Shown: piece by piece, positions 8,986 to 18,034 of the stretch
Layout of the letters: every line of letters begins with the position of its first letter
Position numbering within the stretch: the stretch's first letter is position 1
Source: Planktothrix sp. FACHB-1365
Lineage (GTDB): Bacteria; Cyanobacteriota; Cyanobacteriia; Cyanobacteriales; Microcoleaceae
Assembly (NCBI RefSeq): GCF_014697575.1
Contig: NZ_JACJSC010000017.1
Span: 1 to 64,000, forward strand
Length of the DNA: 64,000 nt
Reading direction: 5' to 3'
Position numbers and translations under genes: made by a program
The notes under the pieces: generated by a model
Seen by the model: the letters and a program-made list of their open reading frames with translations, nothing else
Database searches by the model: none
What the model was told of the DNA's origin: nothing

Positions 8986-11900
8986 TCACTCAGGAAAAAC
9001 AATGGTCGTGTCAGGATCGGCGACAACTTGTTGAATCAGATCTTGATAATCAGCTAAAAATTGATTAATCCGCTCTTTTTTGAATAATTGCGATTGATAT
9101 TTAAGCTGGATCATGTAGTGAATTTTGGGTTCAGATTCATCTGCCACTGGCAATAGTTTTGTGCGAATTACAAAAGACAGATCAAAAAAGTTCACCCCCA
9201 CTAGCGGGGTGTAGACATATTGTTCATGGGCGCGTTGTTCCGATTTTAGCTCATAAAGTTCAAAAGGCTGTTCCCATGTAATCATATTAATTTGAATCTG
9301 AGAAAGAGGGTGAGAAAGAAAGTCTCGATGGGGATGCGCTTCGCGGGCTAACTGTTCAAAAGGTACATATTGATACTTATAAACATCCGATGTCATCCGA
9401 CGCACTTTTTGCAACAATTCTCGAAAGGTTGTCGGTTGTTCTCCTAATTCAATTTGCAATAATAAGTAATTGGTAAAATTTCCAACTACCCCATTAAAAT
9501 TAGCTGCTGGTCGCACCGTATTGGGTGTAACAACAGTTAACTGTCGCTGACCACTATAGCGATATAACAACAGATAAAAGCAACTAAGATAACTCATAAA
9601 CAAGGTAGTATGCTCTTTTTGGCTCAACTGCTTCAAGCCATCACTCAAGAGCAGAGGCAAAATTTGACGAATCTGCTCAGTTTTGAAAGTACGAGCCGTT
9701 GGAGTCGGATAATCTTGGGGTAGGATAGGAGTATCGGTAACACTCTCTAAACGGGGCAACCAATAAGCGCGATGTTGCTCTAATAGAGGAGTCGGGAGAT
9801 GACGTTGCCAGTACGCATAATCAACATATTGAGATGATAAAGGGGGAAGGGAGGGTTCTTTGCCCAACACCAGATCACGATACAAGATACTCAATTCATT
9901 GAATAGTAAACGTTTAGCTCGACCATCCACCATAATATGATGAAAAACGATTAATACAAGATGTTCATTTGTAGCTATTTGTAGTAAAGCGACTCTTACT
10001 GGTGGTTCTTGAGCAAGATCAAAGGTTTGATGGTAAAACCTAATGATATAATCTCCAATTGTTTGTTGATCTGACAATTGCTTAATCTGAAAATCAATTG
10101 ATATCTGTGGTTCGATAGATTGAAACAACCGATTATCTTTCCACAAAAGTCGGGTGCGAAGTGCGGCATGACGTTGGACTAAGTAAGCGAAACTCTGTTG
10201 TAATACCTCTACATTGAGTGATCCTTGCAACCGATAAAAAGAGGGTAAATGATAAGGTAATGTAGCTGTACTCGACTCAAGCCATTTCATCACCCTTTCT
10301 TGGGCATAAGTTGCCGGGGCATAAGTTACTGAAGTTGTTACATCGTTGTTGGTATAGGTAATAATATTGCTTTGTAATCCATCAATATAAGTCGCTAAAC
10401 CCTCAATAGTAGGATACTCAAATAGTATTGTCGGTAATAGATGGGTGTCAGATAATTTTTCCAGTTTAGCGACAATATAAGTCGCCATGAGAGAGTCTCC
10501 CCCCAATTCAAAGAAATTATCTGTAATCCCAACTTTTTCCCGCAATACATCTTCCCATAAACTGACTAATAAAGATTCAGTTTCTGTTTGTGGCGGTACA
10601 TATTCCCGCTTAGAAAAGTCGGGTTTGGGTAGGGAGTGGCGGTCTATTTTTCCGTTCACGGTCAAAGGAAAAACCTCTAACTGAACAAATATATTTAATT
10701 TTACTCGGTTTACCAAGCGTTCATTAACATAAACTTGCAAAAGCGATAAATCTAGCCCCTCTTGACCAACAATATAGGCTACTAAATACTGTTTCTCTCC
10801 CTCTTCGAGCAATTTTACCGCCGCTTCTTTAACGAATGGGTATTTTAACAAAATCCCCTCAAGCTCATCTAACTCAATGCGAAACCCACGGACATTGACT
10901 TGATTATCTCGTCTGCCTAAAATTTCCACATCTCCATTGGGCAAATATCGGCCAATATCACCCGTTTTGTAAATGCGATCGCTTGATTTCCCCGTGTAAG
11001 GATTAGTAATAAAACGCTGCTGAGTTAAAACGGGATTATCTAAATAACCTTGACAAAGATAGGGGGTACGGACGGCTATTTCCCCTTTTTCACCGATTTT
11101 AACCAATTGGTTATTGTCATCTAATAATAAAATTTGGACATCATCTATACCTTGTCCAATGGGTGCGATCGCAGATGTCATTTTCTGCGGTGATAGGATA
11201 TAGTAGCTCATGGCTTGAGGTGTTTCTGTCGTCCCATAAAAATTGGCACAACTTAAATTCACTGTCAATTTTTGCAACTGACTGACTAGGGAATTGGGCA
11301 ATTTATCCCCACCGAAAAAGAGATAGCGCAAATCAGGTAGAAGCTTATTTGTAATGGTGAGTAGTTGTCCTGTGGGGGGTGTAAGATGGGCAACAGATAT
11401 TTTATTGACTCGCATCCATTCCCCTAAATTTAAACTGATTGAGGATTCATCCAAGGGGTTTGGCACATACAAGGTTGCTCCTAATGACAAGGGTGTGAAA
11501 ACATCGCGTAACAAAATATCATGGGCAATACTCGCTAAATTGCTGAAACGATCCTTTTCATTCAAGCCAAATGTGCGAATTTGCCATTCAATAAAATGGG
11601 TAACGGGGCTATGAGTACCCACAACGCCATTAGGGATACCTGTAGAGCCAGATGTAAAAACGATATAAGCCAATTGCTCAGGAGTTATAATCCGATTGGG
11701 ATTAGTTATCGAATACTGGCTTAAAATTTCCTCTAGTTGGTAGGGTTGTTGTGGTAAATCAAGTTGTACTTCGGGCGCAATTTCCTGTAAGGCTTCTGGT
11801 AACTCCCCGGCGACTTCCAAACAGATCAACGCTTTTGGGTCACTTAATTGACAATATCTCAATAGCCTCGTCACAGGATAGAGTTTATTTAAAACCATAA

Positions 11901-13350
11901 AAGCAGCACCCGCTTTGAGGATTCCTAGCAAAGCAACTACCAAAAACGGTGACAATGACGCATAAATAGCCACTAATTTTCCCTCTAGTTGATGTTCCAG
12001 AAGATAATGGGCAATTCGATTACTTAATTCGTTTAATTGTTGATAGGTGAAGGTGATGTCAGCACCAACAATGGCTAATTTTTCGGGTACTCTTTCTGCT
12101 TGTTGCTCAAAAGACTCATGTATTGCACCAAACCAGCGAAAAGGTAGATTTTGTGTGGGATTTGGCAAAAAAACGGGTTGTTGGGGATCATTATCTTCGT
12201 TTTTCGTTGTCGAAATAACGGTTTTTTGATGAGAGAAGTAGTGGGTTTGCTCAAAATTGACTTGGGAAATTTGATGTTGAGCTAGGGTTTGGTAATTAAT
12301 CTCAACTCCTATACCCGCACCTGTTGGCACAGCTACGGTTGAATCTTGTTTGTTTCGCACAAAAGACTCATCTTGAAGCCATGAATTGCCTAGACTATAA
12401 ACATTAATATCGTTTGCTAAGGTAAAATTGGCTTTAGTCGCCAAATGTAGGTTGACAATCCGGCCAATCGGTGTTTCAAACATTCCTCCACACCACATTT
12501 GCCAACCCGCCACCTGCATCAGATCGTGAATTTGCAGCGCGTGACGAAATCCTCCGACTCGACCGACTTTCATATTAACAATGCGCCCGGCTTGTAAAGC
12601 GATCGCTCGCCGTGCTTGTTCAACAGAATAAAGGCTTTCATCTAAACAAATTGGCGTATTAATAATTTCCTGTAACCTAGCATGATCAATAATATCGTCG
12701 TATGCTAATGGCTGTTCGATCATCAGCAAATTAAATAAATCTAACTCCTGAAATAATGAAGTATCTGCTAGGGTATAAGCACTATTAGCATCAACCATTA
12801 ATTGAATATTTGGATAATGCTCTCGAATGGCTTGTACAGGTTCAATATCCCATCCCGGCTTGATCTTGATTTTGATCCGTTTATATCCGTCATCCAATCT
12901 TGTGGCTACTTGATCTAATAAAGTTGGTATATCATTTTGAATACCAATACTAGATCCGATCTCAACCTTAGTTTTTACACCACCGATGATCTGAGAAAGA
13001 GAGACATTCTGTGATTTAGCCAATAAATCCCACAACGCATTTTCAAGGGCTGCTTTGGCCATGAAATGCCCTCTAATTGAACTAAAATCTGGCAAATCAT
13101 CAACAGTATCAAGCTCACATTGCATCACAATGGGAATTAAAAAATCCTCTAAGATATGCCTTGCAGTTTTCACCGTTTCATAAGAATATGAGGGATATTG
13201 AGAGGCGACACATTCCCCCCACCCCACTAAGCCCTGACTATGAACAGAGAGTAAAATACAATCTTTGTCAGTCTTTACACCATAACTGGTTTTAAACAAA
13301 GTTGGCAACTTTTGCTTGATTTGATAGAGTCTGATCTGTTCAATTTTCAT
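8986..13350 (-). CDS. Enolase-superfamily racemase/epimerase fused to NRPS A-T-C module
   Basis: 1454-residue fusion. Residues 1-365 are an enolase-superfamily (MR/MLE; OSBS/N-acylamino-acid racemase/dipeptide epimerase) domain with an intact active site: KIK at 160-162, metal ligands D187 (VDAN), E212 (EQP) and D237 (LDES), and second base K261 (NMKVGRVGG). Residues 405-905 are an adenylation domain: A3 loop FTSGSTGIPNG at 565-575, FYGTTET 704-710, YKTGD 794-798, GRRDNQVNVRGFRIE 812-826, NGK lysine K901. Its core A4 SIAHDILLRD resembles the Lys2 (aminoadipate) type rather than the usual NRPS form. A carrier domain with GGDS (S953) follows, then a condensation domain (about 1010-1454) with HHIMVDG at 1137-1143. 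No upstream C domain, TE or reductase domain is present, and no NRPS partner gene is in the window. Activation of an amino or carboxylic acid whose stereochemistry is set by the fused domain is an inference. It ends 88 bp from ackA, convergently. Confidence 0.93.
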   Translation of the reverse strand: MKIEQIRLYQIKQKLPTLFKTSYGVKTDKDCILLSVHSQGLVGWGECVASQYPSYSYETVKTARHILEDFLIPIVMQCELDTVDDLPDFSSIRGHFMAKAALENALWDLLAKSQNVSLSQIIGGVKTKVEIGSSIGIQNDIPTLLDQVATRLDDGYKRIKIKIKPGWDIEPVQAIREHYPNIQLMVDANSAYTLADTSLFQELDLFNLLMIEQPLAYDDIIDHARLQEIINTPICLDESLYSVEQARRAIALQAGRIVNMKVGRVGGFRHALQIHDLMQVAGWQMWCGGMFETPIGRIVNLHLATKANFTLANDINVYSLGNSWLQDESFVRNKQDSTVAVPTGAGIGVEINYQTLAQHQISQVNFEQTHYFSHQKTVISTTKNEDNDPQQPVFLPNPTQNLPFRWFGAIHESFEQQAERVPEKLAIVGADITFTYQQLNELSNRIAHYLLEHQLEGKLVAIYASLSPFLVVALLGILKAGAAFMVLNKLYPVTRLLRYCQLSDPKALICLEVAGELPEALQEIAPEVQLDLPQQPYQLEEILSQYSITNPNRIITPEQLAYIVFTSGSTGIPNGVVGTHSPVTHFIEWQIRTFGLNEKDRFSNLASIAHDILLRDVFTPLSLGATLYVPNPLDESSISLNLGEWMRVNKISVAHLTPPTGQLLTITNKLLPDLRYLFFGGDKLPNSLVSQLQKLTVNLSCANFYGTTETPQAMSYYILSPQKMTSAIAPIGQGIDDVQILLLDDNNQLVKIGEKGEIAVRTPYLCQGYLDNPVLTQQRFITNPYTGKSSDRIYKTGDIGRYLPNGDVEILGRRDNQVNVRGFRIELDELEGILLKYPFVKEAAVKLLEEGEKQYLVAYIVGQEGLDLSLLQVYVNERLVNRVKLNIFVQLEVFPLTVNGKIDRHSLPKPDFSKREYVPPQTETESLLVSLWEDVLREKVGITDNFFELGGDSLMATYIVAKLEKLSDTHLLPTILFEYPTIEGLATYIDGLQSNIITYTNNDVTTSVTYAPATYAQERVMKWLESSTATLPYHLPSFYRLQGSLNVEVLQQSFAYLVQRHAALRTRLLWKDNRLFQSIEPQISIDFQIKQLSDQQTIGDYIIRFYHQTFDLAQEPPVRVALLQIATNEHLVLIVFHHIMVDGRAKRLLFNELSILYRDLVLGKEPSLPPLSSQYVDYAYWQRHLPTPLLEQHRAYWLPRLESVTDTPILPQDYPTPTARTFKTEQIRQILPLLLSDGLKQLSQKEHTTLFMSYLSCFYLLLYRYSGQRQLTVVTPNTVRPAANFNGVVGNFTNYLLLQIELGEQPTTFRELLQKVRRMTSDVYKYQYVPFEQLAREAHPHRDFLSHPLSQIQINMITWEQPFELYELKSEQRAHEQYVYTPLVGVNFFDLSFVIRTKLLPVADESEPKIHYMIQLKYQSQLFKKERINQFLADYQDLIQQVVADPDTTIVFPE

Positions 13351-13704
13351 GGCTGTAGTTTAGACTAAATGAGAACTCAATTTTAGACGAAATTGCACTC
13401 TTAATCTAATTTAAATTTTCTTAATCTTAAGTAATTTTCCTTGATTTCTGATTGGCACTCAATAACAGTTCAATTGTACTCTCTTGTTCTCCGATTTGAT
13501 GGGACACTATTGAGAGTCCTAGAAGGACATACGGATCAGGCCTGGGGAGTAAGTTTTAGCCCCGATGGTCAAATCATTGCCTCTGCATCTCTGTGATGAT
13601 ATTTGTTCTGAAGATGATGTAAAAATTAAGAGCTGAAGCTATTTATACACAAGTAAAAAATTAAATTAGATATAATTGAATAAACATAAGAGGAAAAATC
13701 AACC
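13351..13704. other. Intergenic region with WD40 remnant
   Basis: About 350 bp. Apart from the WD40 fragment at 13498-13596 it is AT-rich, with presumed promoters for the racemase-NRPS gene (minus) and the antitoxin-like gene (plus). No other feature seen. Confidence 0.5.
13498..13596 (+). pseudogene. WD40-repeat protein fragment
   Basis: A 32-codon open stretch ending in TGA reads DGTLLRVLEGHTDQAWGVSFSPDG..., a nearly perfect WD40 repeat blade (GH dipeptide, VSFSPDG, IIASAS). No start codon or further repeats surround it, so it is a remnant of a large WD40 protein gene, a class that is abundant and frequently recombining in filamentous cyanobacteria. Confidence 0.8.
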
Positions 13705-13953
13705 ATGAATTTACAAGAATTAAAAAACGCTGCTTATCAATTTCCTGTTCATGAAAGGTTATTACTGGTAGAGTCTATTATTCATTCATTGTCTCAAGAA
13801 TTGCGTCCTCGTCCTGATGTTCTTGATGGAATTACAGAACGTCTGCGGGGAATTTTAAAACCTGATAACGCTGAATTAACTGATGAGGATGTAGAAAGAT
13901 TAAAAACTGAAAGTATTGGCAAAAAAGCTATTTTTAACTTCAGGAGCAGATGA
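13705..13953 (+). CDS. Small antitoxin-like protein, C-terminus probably altered
   Basis: 82 residues, preceded by AAGAGGAAAA about 12 nt upstream of the ATG. The N-terminus (LQELKNAAYQFPVHERLLLVESIIHSL) resembles the addiction-module antitoxin-like proteins of cyanobacteria that pair with small nuclease or protease genes. The last residues (KKAIFNFRSR) look out of frame. The +1 frame continues as FLTSGADDLGLVIIPTIPV to a stop near 13978, suggesting a frameshift or a fused remnant of the neighbouring gene. No intact partner toxin follows. Assignment as antitoxin is by resemblance only. Confidence 0.55.
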   Translation: MNLQELKNAAYQFPVHERLLLVESIIHSLSQELRPRPDVLDGITERLRGILKPDNAELTDEDVERLKTESIGKKAIFNFRSR

Positions 13954-14017
13954 TTTAGGGTTGGTTATAATTCCTACAATTCCTGTATCTAAGATCTGCA
14001 ATGTTTGACTCATAGAG

Positions 14018-14353
14018 CTATTTTAAAACCTCCTGTAAGTAATTGAACGTTTCAGTTTGTTCTTGTTCATCTCCTTCTTCTTCCCACTCTCTTAACAGTT
14101 CAATTACAGCTTGATTTCTTTTAATTTGTTCTTTCCGTTGCTGTTCTTCCGGTGTTAAAGGAACAGGTTGAGGATCTGGATTCGTGGCTTGTCGAAACGT
14201 TCTCATAATTTGTAATAGATTGTGCCATTGTTCTTGCGGAGTTAATTGAATTTCTGTTAAAATTTCGTTAATTAATAACGTCGGTTTTGCTTCCGATGTA
14301 GTCGGGTTAGTTTCGGCTGAAATGGGAGAACTAGGGTTAACAGTTTGTGTCAT
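14018..14353 (-). CDS. Small hypothetical protein, charged C-terminus
   Basis: 111 residues with a Ser/Thr/Pro-rich N-terminal 25 residues, then a helical, highly charged region (PEEQQRKEQIKRNQAVIELLREWEEEGDEQEQTE). I do not recognise a named family. It is convergent with the antitoxin-like gene upstream and diverges from clpB. A purine-rich AGGAAATTTT precedes the ATG. The ending EQTETFNYLQEVL resembles the C-terminal tails of small cyanobacterial proteins that accompany toxin-antitoxin loci, but this is weak. Likely cytoplasmic: no signal peptide or membrane segment. Confidence 0.6.
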   Translation of the reverse strand: MTQTVNPSSPISAETNPTTSEAKPTLLINEILTEIQLTPQEQWHNLLQIMRTFRQATNPDPQPVPLTPEEQQRKEQIKRNQAVIELLREWEEEGDEQEQTETFNYLQEVLK

Positions 14354-14599
14354 TGTTAAAATTTCCTCAACGAGTTAGACTTTTTTAATTATAGATCGAT
14401 TCTCCTTTGACCTTCAGATTTTGAGATTAACGCCGGATTTTCGGTGAACCGTACTCAAAAAGTCGTGAAAATCAGATAAACTTCCGTCAGAGAGTTCAGT
14501 ATAGTAAGGAAGTGTTATAGGAAATCCTTAACTGATAGCATTGCTAATATTGATAATTATCACTCAATTCATTTTAATCTATGTGGAGGCTTAATCAAT

Positions 14600-17227
14600 A
14601 TGCAACCAACTGACCCCAATAAATTTACAGAAAAAACCTGGGAAGCTCTAGCCAGAACTCCCGATATTGTCAAACAATCCCAACAGCAACAAATTGAAAG
14701 TGAACACTTAATGAAAGCGTTGCTGGAACAAGAAGGATTAACTAAAAATATCTTAACTAAAGCCGGAATATCCGTTGCTCAATTTCGAGAAAGAACCGAT
14801 AGCTTTATTAATCGTCAGCCTAAAATAACAGGTACAATTTCTAATGTTTATTTAGGTCGAAGTTTAGATACGCTGTTGGATCGAGCCGAAACCTATCGTC
14901 AAGAATACAAAGATGAGTTTATTTCGATAGAACATCTATTTTTAGCTTATCTTAAAGATGATCGTTTTGGCAAGGCTTTATTTCAAGAATTTCACTTAGA
15001 TGAACCTAAACTCAAATCAATTATTACTCAAATTAGAGGAAACAATAAAGTGACTGATCAAACCCCAGAAAACAAATATGAAGCCCTGGAAAAATATGGT
15101 CGAGATTTAACCGAAGCCGCCCGTCAAGGAAAACTTGATCCCGTGATCGGACGAGATGATGAAATTCGGCGCACGGTGCAAATTTTAAGCCGCAGAACGA
15201 AAAATAATCCCGTATTAATTGGGGAACCGGGTGTTGGTAAAACCGCGATCGCAGAAGGACTCGCCCAACGAATTATTGCCGGAGATGTGCCTCAATCTTT
15301 GCAAGAAAGACGGTTAATTGCCTTAGATATGGGGGCGTTAATTGCCGGGGCAAAATTTCGAGGAGAATTTGAAGAACGTCTAAAAGCTGTATTGAAAGAA
15401 GTTACTGATTCTAACGGGGCAATTATTCTGTTTATTGATGAAATTCATACCGTTGTGGGAGCGGGTGCAACCCAAGGCGCGATGGATGCGGGGAACCTTT
15501 TAAAACCCATGTTAGCACGGGGAGAATTGCGCTGTATTGGAGCAACAACCCTCGATGAATATCGCAAATATATTGAAAAAGATCCCGCCTTAGAACGCCG
15601 TTTTCAACAAGTTTATGTCGATCAACCCACCGTTGAAGATACTATCTCGATTTTACGGGGATTAAAAGAACGCTATGAGGTTCATCATGGGGTCAAAATT
15701 TCCGATAGTGCCTTAGTCGCCGCCGCCGTATTATCCACTCGATATATTAGCGATCGCTTTTTACCCGATAAAGCCATTGATTTAGTTGATGAATCTGCCG
15801 CTAAATTAAAAATGGAAATTACTTCTAAACCAGAAGAACTCGATGAAATTGATCGGCGAATTTTGCAATTAGAAATGGAACGATTATCGTTGCAAAAAGA
15901 AAGCGATCTGGCATCTTTAGAACGATTAGAACGGTTAGAAAGCGAATTAGGAACTTTAAAAGAAGAACAACGAAACCTCAGTTCTCAATGGCAATCTGAG
16001 AAAAATGTGATTACCGATATCCAATCCATCAAAGAAGAAATTGATCGGGTTAATATTGAAATTCAGCAAGCAGAACGGAACTATGATTTAAACCGAGCAG
16101 CAGAATTAAAATATGGTAAACTCGAAGAACTCAAGAAAAAACTTAAAGCCACAGAAGCGCAATTAGAAGCATCTCAAACCAGTGGTAAAACCCTATTGCG
16201 GGAGGAAGTTACCGAAGCCGATATTGCGGAAATTATCTCTAAATGGACAGGAATTCCGATTAGTAAATTAGTCGAGTCGGAAATGCAAAAACTCCTGAAT
16301 TTAGAAGATGAATTACACCACCGAGTTATCGGTCAAAATGAAGCGGTAACGGCCGTTGCAGATGCCATTCAACGCTCAAGAGCCGGGTTATCTGACCCCA
16401 ATCGTCCCGTTGCTAGTTTCATCTTTTTAGGCCCCACAGGAGTCGGTAAAACGGAATTAGCAAAAGCCTTAGCTTCCTATCTCTTTGATACCGAAGAAGC
16501 GATGGTGCGAATTGATATGTCGGAATACATGGAAAAACACGCCGTTTCCCGTTTAATTGGTGCCCCTCCAGGGTATGTGGGATATGATGAAGGCGGGCAA
16601 TTAACGGAAGCCATTCGTCGCCGTCCCTACGCTGTAATTTTGTTTGATGAAATTGAAAAAGCCCATCCCGATGTATTTAATATTATGTTGCAAATCCTCG
16701 ATGATGGGCGGGTAACGGACGCACAAGGTCATACTGTTGATTTCAAAAATACCATTATTATTATGACGAGTAATGTGGGATCACAGTATATTTTAGATGT
16801 GTCAGGTTCGGATTCTCAATATGAAGAAATGCGGAGTCGGGTATTAGACGCAATGCGGGCAAGTTTCCGACCGGAATTTCTCAACCGCATTGATGAAATG
16901 ATCATTTTCCATGCCTTACAAAAATCCGAATTGCGACAAATTGTTCGTCTACAAATTGAACGGTTATCAAAACGGTTAGCGGAACGAAAAATGGCGTTAA
17001 AATTATCGGATTCTGCCTTAGATTTCTTAGCAGAAGTGGGTTATGATCCGGTGTATGGCGCACGTCCGTTAAAACGAGCCATTCAACGAGAATTAGAAAC
17101 CCCCATTGCTAAAGCCATTCTTCGTAGTGAATTTGTGAATGGAGATACTATTTTTGTTGATATCGAAAACGAACGATTAGCGTTTAAACGTTTACCCGTT
17201 GAATTGTTAACAGTTCAAGAACGATAA
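14600..17227 (+). CDS. clpB: ATP-dependent disaggregase ClpB
   Basis: 875-residue Hsp100 chaperone of normal length. Order of domains: Clp-N repeats (about 1-145), NBD1 with Walker A GEPGVGKT at 208-215 and Walker B LFIDEIH, the coiled-coil middle domain (about 400-530), NBD2 with Walker [10 protein letters not shown] near 607 and [26 protein letters not shown], and a C-terminal D2-small domain. It has the ClpB middle domain and lacks the ClpP-binding loop expected of ClpA/ClpC/ClpX, so it works with DnaK to rescue aggregated proteins. A GTGGAGGC ribosome-binding site precedes the ATG. Cyanobacteria often carry two clpB copies; which one this is cannot be decided. The stop codon TAA overlaps the junction to a 66-bp palindromic element. 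Confidence 0.96.
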   Translation: MQPTDPNKFTEKTWEALARTPDIVKQSQQQQIESEHLMKALLEQEGLTKNILTKAGISVAQFRERTDSFINRQPKITGTISNVYLGRSLDTLLDRAETYRQEYKDEFISIEHLFLAYLKDDRFGKALFQEFHLDEPKLKSIITQIRGNNKVTDQTPENKYEALEKYGRDLTEAARQGKLDPVIGRDDEIRRTVQILSRRTKNNPVLIGEPGVGKTAIAEGLAQRIIAGDVPQSLQERRLIALDMGALIAGAKFRGEFEERLKAVLKEVTDSNGAIILFIDEIHTVVGAGATQGAMDAGNLLKPMLARGELRCIGATTLDEYRKYIEKDPALERRFQQVYVDQPTVEDTISILRGLKERYEVHHGVKISDSALVAAAVLSTRYISDRFLPDKAIDLVDESAAKLKMEITSKPEELDEIDRRILQLEMERLSLQKESDLASLERLERLESELGTLKEEQRNLSSQWQSEKNVITDIQSIKEEIDRVNIEIQQAERNYDLNRAAELKYGKLEELKKKLKATEAQLEASQTSGKTLLREEVTEADIAEIISKWTGIPISKLVESEMQKLLNLEDELHHRVIGQNEAVTAVADAIQRSRAGLSDPNRPVASFIFLGPTGVGKTELAKALASYLFDTEEAMVRIDMSEYMEKHAVSRLIGAPPGYVGYDEGGQLTEAIRRRPYAVILFDEIEKAHPDVFNIMLQILDDGRVTDAQGHTVDFKNTIIIMTSNVGSQYILDVSGSDSQYEEMRSRVLDAMRASFRPEFLNRIDEMIIFHALQKSELRQIVRLQIERLSKRLAERKMALKLSDSALDFLAEVGYDPVYGARPLKRAIQRELETPIAKAILRSEFVNGDTIFVDIENERLAFKRLPVELLTVQER

Positions 17228-17235
17228 TGGAAAAG

Positions 17236-17301
17236 AGAAACCGGGTTTCTTATGTTATCTATCGGCGACAACCGAAAGTTTTGTTAAGAAACCCGGTTTC
17301 T
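17236..17301. repeat. 66-bp palindromic element, copy A
   Basis: Bounded by AGAAACCGGGTTTCT (17236-17250) and AGAAACCCGGTTTCT (17287-17301). The ends are the same as in the 3687-4095 array, but the interior (TATGTTATCTATCGGCGACAA...) differs. A second copy in inverted orientation lies at 17787-17852. It sits between clpB and the small gene at 17335 and lengthens the latter's apparent reading frame. Confidence 0.95.
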
Positions 17302-17334
17302 AATTGCTTATTTATTCCGTCATTAAGAGAGGCA

Positions 17335-17637
17335 ATGATGAATACATTAGAAAAGTTAGAACTCTTGAGTGAAAACTGTAGCGATCGCACGGAATTAGAT
17401 CGAATTATTGGGCAACTTCTCAGCATTATTTTGACTCGTCATCGTCAGAAGTTAGCGCTATATGATCAGGATATTAAAAAGTTTGAGCAAACCTATAAGC
17501 TAGATTCTAATGAGTTTATACAACAATTTGAAACTGGAATATTAGGGGATGATATGGATTTTTTTGAATGGTTTAGTTTATGTGAATTACGTCAAGATAT
17601 TTTAGTCAAGATTGGTAAATTAGAAAAAGCATTATGA
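17335..17637 (+). CDS. Small protein, probable partner of a degraded toxin (TumA-like antitoxin candidate)
   Basis: The frame is open from 17227, but its first 36 codons read through the palindromic element. ATG at 17335 with AGAGAGG just upstream gives a 100-residue protein starting MMNTLEKLELLSENCSD. It is acidic and helical, with a conserved-looking end (DFFEWFSLCELRQDILVKIGKLEKAL). Its stop overlaps the start of the next short frame (ATGATGA). That frame looks like the N-terminus of a TumE/DUF6516-type toxin, so this gene would be the paired antitoxin. No DNA-binding motif is obvious. The identification rests on gene order and general resemblance. Confidence 0.6.
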   Translation: MMNTLEKLELLSENCSDRTELDRIIGQLLSIILTRHRQKLALYDQDIKKFEQTYKLDSNEFIQQFETGILGDDMDFFEWFSLCELRQDILVKIGKLEKAL

Positions 17638-17744
17638 TGAATGCTGAAGATTATTTGGCTTTGATCAAATCCTTAATTGCTCTTTGTCCAGAAGTAATAG
17701 ATTTTAGTATTCTTAGATTAGCACCTGATAAATTGTTATTTTAA
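17634..17744 (+). pseudogene. Truncated TumE/DUF6516-like toxin fragment
   Basis: A 36-codon frame overlapping the upstream stop by four bases reads MMNAEDYLALIKSLIALCPEV then IDFSILRLAPDKLLF and stops. The opening resembles the N-terminus of DUF6516/TumE-family toxins (a YL-IKSLI pattern followed by a beta strand). The rest of the roughly 110-residue domain is missing, and the second 66-bp palindromic element begins 43 bp downstream. I read it as a broken toxin, with moderate confidence. Confidence 0.45.
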
Positions 17745-18034
17745 ATTCAGAATAATTGGATCATAACACCCATTAACTAGGGAAATAGAAACCGGGTTTC
17801 TTAATAAAACTTTCGGTTTTCGCCGATAGATAACATGAGAAACCCGGTTTCTGAGCCTATTCCCTCGTTTTTAGTTTCTAGCCATAAATGCCATTAGAAA
17901 AAATAGTCCCCAGTAACAGAAGATTAAATTGAATGAATAGTGGTATAATTAGCTATATTCCTAATTTCTAAATTTACTGATTATTAAGGAATGAGTAAAT
18001 AAAATGGCAATTTAATTAAATCGGTATATTTTTT
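17638..18034. other. Intergenic remnant region before the RT gene
   Basis: About 400 bp holding the toxin fragment (to 17744), the inverted palindromic element (17787-17852) and then AT-rich DNA that must contain the promoter of the reverse-transcriptase gene. No structured RNA of retron type could be recognised by eye. Confidence 0.5.
17787..17852. repeat. 66-bp palindromic element, copy B (inverted relative to copy A)
   Basis: AGAAACCGGGTTTCT (17787-17801) and AGAAACCCGGTTTCT (17838-17852) flank an interior that is the reverse complement of copy A with two or three differences (for example ATAGATAACAT versus ATGTTATCTAT). The pair brackets the antitoxin and toxin remnant. Confidence 0.95.

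Noticed and set aside
17745-18034. Retron msr/msd RNA upstream of the RT
   Set aside because: No clear inverted a1/a2 arms or branching G context visible by eye; the RT motifs are not retron-like enough to claim it.
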